Shown here one piece after another: positions 10,501 to 16,646 of a DNA stretch of 21,569 nucleotides (its first letter is position 1; each line of letters opens with the position of its first letter). Under the pieces are notes generated by a model. That model had not been told where the DNA came from. It did not search any database and saw only the letters and a list, made by a program, of their open reading frames with translations. The position numbers and the translations under genes were made by a program. Location: IMG/VR virus record IMGVR_UViG_3300029448_000209, positions 10,481-32,049 of that record. One strand, written 5' to 3'. This stretch comes from a virus.

Positions 10501-13500
10501 TCATCAATGACAATTTCATTTTTTACCGATGGAATAATAGAATTATTAATCGTATCAAATTTATACCATAGAACTGATGGAAGATCATCAGTCACGCTAA
10601 TTGTCATATTAGCAGTGGTGGTGATACCTGCTTGACCAGAAGAAGATACTTCAAAAATATCAGTCTCTCCAGATGTTAAGAATCTATCGTTGAATTGAAT
10701 ATCTCTAAACATCTGCATCTCAAAGGCAGGATATCTAACACCACTTGACACAAATGATAGTGATGGGTCAGATAAATCAAATTTCAGTGTATTTTTTCTA
10801 TTAACTTGAATCAGTGGGTTGACTCTTGAGAGAGTTCCAGTTGATGTAGATGTTAGATTGATAAAAGGTGGATCTAAAAGTTTTAAGTCAGATTTATTAT
10901 GAACAAATTTAATTTCTGTAGTAGAATATACATAAACAAAATATAATCCCTTACTTACAAGACCACCAACCGGAGAGGTAGAGGTGTAAATTACTCTATC
11001 TCCCGTTTTAAATGGATTTTTAGTAAATGATATTGTATTATCTAATAGATTTACATCCCCAGCAACAAAATCAATAGGATCAAATACCATCCTTCTATTG
11101 TGGTCATCATATTTTACTTTTACACTAATCTCATTGGTTGGTTTTAAATCAAATACTACATTATCAAGATATGATAGTCCATGAGTTCCTGCTGTAGATA
11201 CTGTTACTTCGTTTCTAGATGCAGTGAATGTTACGACATTTACTAAATCAGTTTTAAAACTATGATTATCACCAGTCCCGACTCCAACAAGGTAAAGGAG
11301 ACCGGCATCTGTGTTTACACCAACAAACTTACCACCACTATTAAGTCCACAGATATTTGAACTAATTCCAACTGTATCGGTAGTTAGAGGGATAGCAAAC
11401 AGTGTTGAGATTCCTGTTAGACTACTGACTGGTGTTCCACTAATACCATCCCAGTAAGTGATAGATGATCCGCCATTTAGATTATATCTAATTTTATCAT
11501 TTAACTTCAATCCATGATTAGGTAAGAAGAGAGATCTTGGATCAACAAATACTTGTGTAACTCCTGCTCCTGGATTAGAAATTGTAAGAGTAACACCAAT
11601 ACCTGTGCCTGTCGTAGATCCGATACCAACTGTTTCTGATGGTGTGAAATACAGTTCCTTATTGAAGAACAAAACTTTTGTTGTACTAGCAGCTCCAATA
11701 TTGGCAGTAAACCTTCTAGGATCGGAGGTAAGAATAGATGTGGCAGTATGTGCCGACGATACTGTTCCATCCTGCTTTCTGGCAACTCTCAAACGATTTG
11801 GTTCAATATTAAGAACCTTAACTCTCTCACTTCCAATCTCAAGAATGTCATTTATAACGAGAGTTGGATATTGTGTAGGACCGGATACTGGAATAAAAGT
11901 ATTGATTCCAGTAACGGTAGCATCGCTGATGTTTTCTGTCAGAACAAAGGTATTAGTTGATACACCAACTCTATACTTACCATCAAATTGATCAAAATAT
12001 TCGGATGTACTATTAAATGTCAGAACGTCATCATTATTAAACCCGTGTGGTGACGAGGACATTCCAATAAATTGTTGTCTAGATTGAAATGGTATAAACT
12101 CAATATTAGATACAGAACTAGTAGCAATACTGACACTATTGACTAATTTACCTTGTACTTTAGTTACGGATGCTCTTGCGGAACCATCAAGGTAGATATT
12201 ATCAGAAACTCTATAATTAGTTCCACCTGTTACAATACCAATATTATCTACACTACCAGATGAGGTAGATATAATTTTCATCGTCGGAGCATCAACCCTA
12301 TTGGGATTGAAAATATATTTGTAGTCACCATGATTGCCATCAAGATTGTAGAAACTAGTATTTCTTAACCAATCGTAGTTTCCAATACCATAATCTAATT
12401 GATTTGATGACTTTTTAAAATTAAAGTTGTTTGGTTTAGATTTGAATGATGGACCAACCAAATATGGGAATGATGGTCTCTTAAACTTATCAAATGGACC
12501 ACTAGTATCAACGGTTTGTTCAAATGTGGCAAAATAAGCGTACACACCATCTGGGTAGTCTGGTGTTACGCAAATTCTACCATTATGCTCGTCAAGATCG
12601 CCTGTTCCCCTATAGACATAATCTTCTACAAAGAATCCTTCTCTAAAATTGGATACGGAAGGTCTTTGTGCTTGACTGGTTACAAGTTCATAACCAGAAA
12701 TCATTTGCTTTACATTACCACCTCTGGCATTAGTATATCCAAAAGGTCCGTAAATTGGGTTTCCATCATATGCCCATCCGATAATTGGAGAGTGCTCAAG
12801 TGAGGACACTTCAATTCCATTTTCTTTTATTAGGTCTTGAGAACCGTAAATAGAATTTCCATTTGCATCAATGGAATTCATTGCTTCTCTCAATTTACGA
12901 GAAGCATAAACGTGAGAATATTGTAATGAGGAAGAATCTAAATTATCATCAAGGAATCCATCATCATCATTAATATTATTAAAGTCGTTAGCAAATGTAT
13001 CAATATTCCATTTATTGATATTTGCTTCTACAGTAGAACCCCTACCAGATGGCACCACCCGCAAAGAAATATTACCCTGATTATATCCTATACCTCCACT
13101 AATAATCTTTACTGATACAAACGAACCCTCATTAATAACTGGGGTCAATTTAGCGAAACTTCCGACACCAACAATTTGAAGATCTGGTGGTGAATTATAA
13201 CCAGTTCCAGGATTTTGAATAATTATGTCAATGATTTTACCATTTGATACAACTGGAAACAATTGAGCACCGGTTCCACTCTCAATATTGATTTTTGGTT
13301 GTCTATTGAAATTTACAATTGTGGATGATCCATATCCAATACCTTTGCTTATAATATCGGCAGATGTGATAGAACCTCGGAATACTGGTGTTACCCTACA
13401 GGTAAAATCTTGATTAGTTAAACTATTAACACCAACTGTGCCTTCAATGGACATATTAATTGGTTCATAATTAAATGAACCATTTCCTGTTGAGGCAATA

Positions 13501-16500
13501 CTTACTGCAATGTTATTATTAAAGTAATAGTTCTTACTAGTGCCACCAGAACCAACTTCATATAGTTTTATTGTGTCTCTATTGATAGATTTGACAATAT
13601 AATCAGTAAAGGAGGACAACCCACTAATAGGTATATTACCGGGTGTGTATCTAATGATATCTTTAGTAGAGTATCCATGTTCATCAATAGAGAAGCAATT
13701 CAATGCTGTGATAATTCCAGCAGAATTGATGTTCCTTCTATTGTTCTTGTAACCTTCTCCTGGATTTGTAACAACAACGTTTGTAACGGTTCTCTTCCTT
13801 TCAAATGAATTTAGTGAATGTGTATTATCACTGAATGAAGTAAGTAAAACTGTATTAATGCCAGATATAGCGTCTGACTCACTATTGTGAAGTTGTACAG
13901 TATATCCATCTACTACATTAACATAATAGTAAGAATTAGTAGAAATACCACCTACAGGAGTCGTACCACCAGTATCATAAATGATTTTTTCGTTATCTCT
14001 AAATTTGTGAAAGGTTGAGAAACCAATTGTATTGTTTGGAGTAAGTCTCAAGTCGGTGCTTCCTGCCCCGGCATTAAATTCTACATTATGACTAACAGAT
14101 GAAACGTTAACTTCAGCAACAGCATCTTTCGTCGGAAAACCTCCAGTAATTCTTACAGTTGGAGTATCAATATAATCATATCCTACATCAACAATATCAA
14201 CTCTCTCTAAAGAACCATTTACAGAAAAAGTTCCTGTCGCACCAGATCCAATTTGATCAACGATATTTAAAACCGGAGGATTAATTACATCATATTCAGA
14301 ACCTTCATTTACAATCTTAATTTGATTAATTTTTCCATAATATACAGATTTTGGTGATTTGAAATTAAGAATTTCAACACCATTCACTAACATACCAGTA
14401 TATCCTGGTGTAGTGTCAAATATACCAGACTGATTATCCGGTTTTACAAAATTTCTATACAAATATTGACCACCTAGTTTTTTGCTATAGTAATCAAAAT
14501 AAATTAACTGATTATCTTGGACGGAACCAGATGGTATAATATACTTTCCACTGAACAGATCTGATTTACTCTTTGCAAGTTGAACTCTTGTCGCACTTAC
14601 TCTTTTCACAAAATATACAAGTTCTTCCATATTGGTAAACTTGTTTTCTGTTTCTGTAATAATCTGAAATCCATCAGGAGTGTTGGTAACGTTCTGTATT
14701 ACGCTACCTTTGTAGAATACAGAGTCTCCAGTGTAAAATCCATGGTCATCTGAGGTGGTGACTTGAATTATACCATTAGAATCTGCTTTGCCAGAAAATT
14801 TTACAGTTTTATTATATGGATTAAGTTGAGAGTTGACATAACTTGGTAGCGAATTGGACGCCACCATAAGTTCATCATTAAAATTATTATAAACTGCTTG
14901 AACGTTGGCGCAATTATTATTCAGTTGAGGATAACTGGATGAATTTCCTTTTAGAATAAGATTTGTTACGGTATAAGAAAGACCAAGTTCAGATGTTGGA
15001 ATAATTGAACTTAATTTAACAGTAAAACTAGTTTTTCCGTTAATTTTGGTGATATTTCCTGTTCTAATTACACCGTTACTATTTTCCAGTCTAATATTGT
15101 AGCCATTCTTAAAGAAATGACTGATTTGAAGTGTAACCTTATAGATTGCTTCTGAAGTATCAATTGCTTCTACATTATTAACATCATATTGTGATTTTAA
15201 ATTATAAAACCAATTTGTTGACTTTTTATTAGTATCTGGTAAACCAAGAGATTTAACACTGATTACGTCATCAACATTAAGAGATTTAGTTTTATCTCTA
15301 ATTTTAAGATCTTTCAAAGTAGAAGTCATTCTTACTTTGATTTGATCTTCAGTTCCAATACCTACAAATGCGAAAGCATTATTGAAGAATCTTACAATAT
15401 TTTCATCAGGAATTTCAGATGTAATATTGGAAGATGATATGCCAATAAACTGATTGATGTTTCTAGAGGTATAACTAATCTTTAATTCATCATTATTTCT
15501 ATCAATAATGCTTAAATTTCCAGAATCTGGAAAACCAACAGTTGAATCAACATCAATAATAGTGTCACCAATAGCAACAGAGTTTACAATCTGTGTTTTA
15601 GGGTTAGGTTGGAAAGAACCGTAAATACTACCTTCTACGTTGGAGTCTCTATCATATCCATAGTCAACACTAATTTGATAATATTGTCCCTTGTCATAGT
15701 TAAGTCTCTCAACACCACAAACAGATCCCCTAACAACCTTATCTAATTCTGGTGTTCCATTGATTGAGTTAATGCCAGACAGAGTTCCTGTTGTTTCAGT
15801 TCCACGTCCAAGTCCTTCTTGTCCAATTCCACCTTTATTTCCAAAGTTAATAATTGGTTGGTATAATGTCTTACCACTAAGTTTGAGTGGATCTCCTACA
15901 TACGATTCAACAATAAAATCTTTTGAAATTCTATAATCAGCATCAGAAGGTCTGATCAAAAACTTACTTGGAAGGATAACCTCTGCTTCCTTGCCAAATA
16001 TTGCTCTAAACAGAATCTCAACCGAATCGTCTGTTCCTTTTGAATTATAAAAAGTATTAGAACCAAGAATAAAGTTTCTTTGATCCAAACCATCAACAAA
16101 TTGTCTATTTTGGAAACCAGGAACAACTTGTTTTTTGAGTTTCTTAAAGAATTCCTGCAGGAAGAGAATACTAAGATTCTCAATTTTCGCACCTTTCGTA
16201 TGATTTGCTGAAATAGTGCTATCAAATACCAATTGGTCAGGGACCGGTCCAATCAGTGCTGTAACGCCACTGAACCCCCTCTTACAGTCCTCAAACGTGG
16301 TACTGGTCTTGTACCCGTAAGAGATGACTTCATCTTCAATTTTAATCAACCCGTTCTCTTCGGGGAATCCATATGTAAAATTACTATCAACATCAGTCTT
16401 GATAGTTGTAGAAGCAAAATCAATGCTCTCCTGAAGAATTGTGCTATTCTTCAGATTTACTAACTCATCTAATTTGACATATTGATCTAGATTCTGAATC

Positions 16501-16640
16501 AGATCAAATGTACCACCTTGTATCTCTTGGGATTTATAATACTCTTCTAGGAAAGTTACAAGCAGAGGAAAATCATCCTTCACATACTCAGGAACCTGAG
16601 ACGCGAGGATATCCTGAATTTTAACTCTATCTAGTGCCAT
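4506..16640 (-). CDS. Giant baseplate/virion structural protein in the gp7 position, YHYH domain and multiple beta repeats
   Basis: A single unbroken 4044-codon frame. Residues 1-230 resemble the N-terminal region shared by gp7-like baseplate proteins of many large phages: a short amphipathic start, DDFPLLVTFLEEYYK (22-36), then YNSKGTDDSVEILFRAIFG (198-216). Residues about 1285-1400 form a YHYH domain: GWAYDGNPIYGPFGY, then LDEHNGRICVTPDYPDGVY and YFATF. About 15 copies of a beta repeat ending in GxGY, often followed by Pro and a hydrophobic strand, lie near residues 773, 811, 953, 1090, 1136, 1175, 1464, 2108, 2187, 2293, 3366, 3414, 3472, 3782 and 3831. A second repeat family (HGF..GD.V.Y... 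then YYV...vqL) recurs between about 626 and 3080. A tandem domain pair lies at about 2716-2935. There is no signal peptide or membrane span. T4 gp7 is about 1030 aa, so this would be a fourfold larger version or a fusion with fibre material. The role as wedge initiator is inferred from position between gp6 and gp8 and from the N-terminus; the rest is probably surface-exposed. No obvious Shine-Dalgarno sequence; it starts 6 bases after the gp6 stop. Confidence 0.85.
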   Translation of the reverse strand: MALDRVKIQDILASQVPEYVKDDFPLLVTFLEEYYKSQEIQGGTFDLIQNLDQYVKLDELVNLKNSTILQESIDFASTTIKTDVDSNFTYGFPEENGLIKIEDEVISYGYKTSTTFEDCKRGFSGVTALIGPVPDQLVFDSTISANHTKGAKIENLSILFLQEFFKKLKKQVVPGFQNRQFVDGLDQRNFILGSNTFYNSKGTDDSVEILFRAIFGKEAEVILPSKFLIRPSDADYRISKDFIVESYVGDPLKLSGKTLYQPIINFGNKGGIGQEGLGRGTETTGTLSGINSINGTPELDKVVRGSVCGVERLNYDKGQYYQISVDYGYDRDSNVEGSIYGSFQPNPKTQIVNSVAIGDTIIDVDSTVGFPDSGNLSIIDRNNDELKISYTSRNINQFIGISSSNITSEIPDENIVRFFNNAFAFVGIGTEDQIKVRMTSTLKDLKIRDKTKSLNVDDVISVKSLGLPDTNKKSTNWFYNLKSQYDVNNVEAIDTSEAIYKVTLQISHFFKNGYNIRLENSNGVIRTGNITKINGKTSFTVKLSSIIPTSELGLSYTVTNLILKGNSSSYPQLNNNCANVQAVYNNFNDELMVASNSLPSYVNSQLNPYNKTVKFSGKADSNGIIQVTTSDDHGFYTGDSVFYKGSVIQNVTNTPDGFQIITETENKFTNMEELVYFVKRVSATRVQLAKSKSDLFSGKYIIPSGSVQDNQLIYFDYYSKKLGGQYLYRNFVKPDNQSGIFDTTPGYTGMLVNGVEILNFKSPKSVYYGKINQIKIVNEGSEYDVINPPVLNIVDQIGSGATGTFSVNGSLERVDIVDVGYDYIDTPTVRITGGFPTKDAVAEVNVSSVSHNVEFNAGAGSTDLRLTPNNTIGFSTFHKFRDNEKIIYDTGGTTPVGGISTNSYYYVNVVDGYTVQLHNSESDAISGINTVLLTSFSDNTHSLNSFERKRTVTNVVVTNPGEGYKNNRRNINSAGIITALNCFSIDEHGYSTKDIIRYTPGNIPISGLSSFTDYIVKSINRDTIKLYEVGSGGTSKNYYFNNNIAVSIASTGNGSFNYEPINMSIEGTVGVNSLTNQDFTCRVTPVFRGSITSADIISKGIGYGSSTIVNFNRQPKINIESGTGAQLFPVVSNGKIIDIIIQNPGTGYNSPPDLQIVGVGSFAKLTPVINEGSFVSVKIISGGIGYNQGNISLRVVPSGRGSTVEANINKWNIDTFANDFNNINDDDGFLDDNLDSSSLQYSHVYASRKLREAMNSIDANGNSIYGSQDLIKENGIEVSSLEHSPIIGWAYDGNPIYGPFGYTNARGGNVKQMISGYELVTSQAQRPSVSNFREGFFVEDYVYRGTGDLDEHNGRICVTPDYPDGVYAYFATFEQTVDTSGPFDKFKRPSFPYLVGPSFKSKPNNFNFKKSSNQLDYGIGNYDWLRNTSFYNLDGNHGDYKYIFNPNRVDAPTMKIISTSSGSVDNIGIVTGGTNYRVSDNIYLDGSARASVTKVQGKLVNSVSIATSSVSNIEFIPFQSRQQFIGMSSSPHGFNNDDVLTFNSTSEYFDQFDGKYRVGVSTNTFVLTENISDATVTGINTFIPVSGPTQYPTLVINDILEIGSERVKVLNIEPNRLRVARKQDGTVSSAHTATSILTSDPRRFTANIGAASTTKVLFFNKELYFTPSETVGIGSTTGTGIGVTLTISNPGAGVTQVFVDPRSLFLPNHGLKLNDKIRYNLNGGSSITYWDGISGTPVSSLTGISTLFAIPLTTDTVGISSNICGLNSGGKFVGVNTDAGLLYLVGVGTGDNHSFKTDLVNVVTFTASRNEVTVSTAGTHGLSYLDNVVFDLKPTNEISVKVKYDDHNRRMVFDPIDFVAGDVNLLDNTISFTKNPFKTGDRVIYTSTSPVGGLVSKGLYFVYVYSTTEIKFVHNKSDLKLLDPPFINLTSTSTGTLSRVNPLIQVNRKNTLKFDLSDPSLSFVSSGVRYPAFEMQMFRDIQFNDRFLTSGETDIFEVSSSGQAGITTTANMTISVTDDLPSVLWYKFDTINNSIIPSVKNEIVIDEDVKAYNQIGVIKTPIDGSYRLSSIGSTTFTYVVPNIPDIVSYGSTNAESSYTTSSKNAFGAINSVKIVNGGFGYKSTPSISSIRSGLGTDGLVEASSDNIGKLLESRFISKNIGFDYASDPTLNAIAGIPEVVKLEPLSSFKSIGITSSGINYLTSPDIIVFDGITNKRLDVELEYNLGDTEVSILKNTTNAYYVPPKFVTVNNSNGYSISSITYNDSNKVVRLFLNHQFSSNAEYPFEVSKNILVENISVGVGSTGSGYNSKDHNYTLFSVSGVNTNAGGSGAWVEYDMTEQLGDNGFPGNYSTDSIGKVIPETHFPIFNPVLIKNLFLKGERIAGDRFKGRVQDYNPNNEILKATVQGVISPGDFIRGFTSGSVGSVETSTLFDATLQIGAGATIYEGWQKSTGFLNDNLQRIADNEYYQDLSYSISSEIDLDTWNDPVSSMTHTAGFRKFADLQVYSQAPQNISAIVSTKDSNIENIVDISSVVDLNCYQDFDVASEGGTFIDDIYISNEIVLQNRILTDFLESIGNRVLEIDDISDQFNSNARTTPFEVIALYGLDYNYNKIFTHVKDATFTDERQFSIVSVLQDNGIGYISQYASIETYPYLGYFDYGVTSTGWNLLFYPVKFERNVYSTSTSAINILSGITTTGVDAHGDVAYTVGGYQPIAANTKTSIVSFGTTYRAAKIIALFDAADDRKYGAELNIVHDGTECYQMESNSIGEIQGLTGVGFGTFDSRISGSDVIVEFTPNSSVSVAMTCTTASILISDTNTTAGNELLDVSRVGSSYSSISASGSPTQNIVASYIPPSESGYYIFTVEDNTNNRYEMFEFAALNSSSNECYVEFANLETSGHIGTVGATTNVDGGINVVYTPEAGIDVEVRSYFTEMMIYDGVNERAGVIDLDNVQITTDHDQYEGTLLDVKTAFELKHDGLNIFRRVFDGTNTTIVNTSTDQITLPNHYFVSGEEVEYGHPGTGTTMAIQIANTTFPGIGATTKLPQNLFVIKDNESKIRLAATAEHALDELPTAIDITSVGIGLSHTINAKKQNAKALLAIDNIIQSPVSKTDITTELVSNVVFDTIFNTTGLSSFVAGDIIKINNEYMKIDGIGIGNTVAVRVDRGQLGSVLGVHTSGDNIIKFTGNYNIEDNIINFVEAPFGNNPLSTTTGNPNERDWTGITTSSMFQGRTFMKRGAIGSTEETYHSNHIFDDITDRFTGVGKTYTLTSEGNNVSGIDTSTVILINGIYQLNQGIQAFPGDYNIEESVGVSSIVFTGESVNQGYDSNRSTLPVGGRFISVGSTGGFGYQPLVAAGGTAVISAAGTVQSISIGNSGSGYRVGINTVVNVGVQTYSGVLPNLLNIGTATIQGGNIVSVAVTNPGVGYTFTNPPIVIFDDPLSYVNVPLIYSASSPSQTGAEATVDIVVGQGSSVIDFELNDQGYGYREGDILTVNIGGLTGIPTNTSLTYDEFQLTIDKTYSDQFNGWSIGEFQVFDRLDLNFDGIERSFKLLLNENPVSIKAASGSNIEIEQTLLVFINDILQKPNEGYIFEGGSLITFSEPPKGPVGSDQTGDTSKILFYRGNGDVDVVFTDIEETVKVGDTLKLNNDTSKGQGVTLDQNPRTVVGINTLDTVETNSYVSPGVTTDKTLLRPLTWCKQTVDKIINGDEIGKDRIAYEPNIFPASFIIQPVGLGTTTVYVDTVRPLFDGQNEQNLRGFQDKISLNSQDTLVGATVTAIVENDGRVLSFAISEVGSGYIGLSTVSITVSNPDGGISSRASGIGTMTSGGILSSASITNPGSGYTHSNPPVCLIKSPEITEEDMAVISYLGDYGQIVGVGTTSNGSQNQLTFDFFIPVNSDLRNTNLVGTAITISGISTNDYLTISNTNISIGDTFASEDTSGTKIGIGTTALDMVYQVVSSETRDENVTGIGTTSIRRIVVNIDTAAGFAFTNTSNMGNYSWGKIKVSRELIPSQFNFYGDNGLIGISTSALVTRFNPLKFNNYV
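5085..5300 (-). repeat. Two GxGY beta repeats, C-terminal group of the giant protein
   Basis: The coding strand encodes two copies about 50 residues apart: FAISEVGSGYIGLSTVSI and ASITNPGSGYTHSNPPVCLI. Both follow the pattern hydrophobic-x-Ile/Val, two or three polar residues, G-x-G-Y, a turn, often Pro-Pro, then a beta strand. The similarity is at protein level; the DNA is diverged, so this is an old duplication. Confidence 0.65.
6165..6550 (-). repeat. Three GxGY beta repeats in the giant protein
   Basis: Copies are SISIGNSGSGYRVGINTVV, VAVTNPGVGYTFTNPPIVIF and FELNDQGYGYREGDILTV, spaced about 50-60 residues apart near residues 3366-3492. The middle copy is closely similar in protein sequence to the copy at about 5088-5155. 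Confidence 0.65.
7840..8490 (-). repeat. Tandem duplication of a roughly 90-residue beta domain in the giant protein
   Basis: Residues about 2716-2812 and 2845-2935 can be aligned by eye. Both start with an (S/N)IV segment, pass through a (K/R)Y(G/E) site, have an ECY motif, then a Gly-rich loop (GLTGVGFGTFDSRISG versus GTVGATTNVDGG), then VEFTPNSSVSV versus VVYTPEAGIDV, and end in a short hydrophobic strand. This pattern differs from the GxGY repeats. It may be a paired beta-sandwich module, perhaps for receptor or sugar contact; that function is a guess. Confidence 0.5.
13060..13370 (-). repeat. Three consecutive GxGY beta repeats before the YHYH domain
   Basis: Copies SADIISKGIGYGSSTIVNF, IIIQNPGTGYNSPPDLQIVG and VKIISGGIGYNQGNISLRV follow each other at about 40-45 residue spacing (residues about 1090-1194), the densest group in the protein. 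The regular spacing suggests a stacked beta-rod leading into the YHYH domain. Confidence 0.65.
14145..14325 (-). repeat. Two GxGY-type beta repeats, N-terminal group of the giant protein
   Basis: IKIVNEGSEYDVINPPVLNI and VDIVDVGYDYIDTPTVRITG lie about 38 residues apart near residues 773-832. They keep the Gly-x-x-Tyr, Pro and strand pattern, although the central GxGY has diverged. Confidence 0.55.
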
Positions 16641-16646
16641 TTGATA

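Noticed and set aside
11605-11991. A 128-codon plus-strand frame and several minus-strand frames inside the giant gene
   Set aside because: They lie wholly within the 4044-codon frame; their sequences are low-complexity translations of the repeats in other frames, without start signals.
4506-16640. Possible chimeric assembly or frameshifted genes behind the very long frame
   Set aside because: The frame is uninterrupted, repeat style and base composition are uniform along it, and the flanking genes are in the expected order, so a genuine single gene is the simpler reading.
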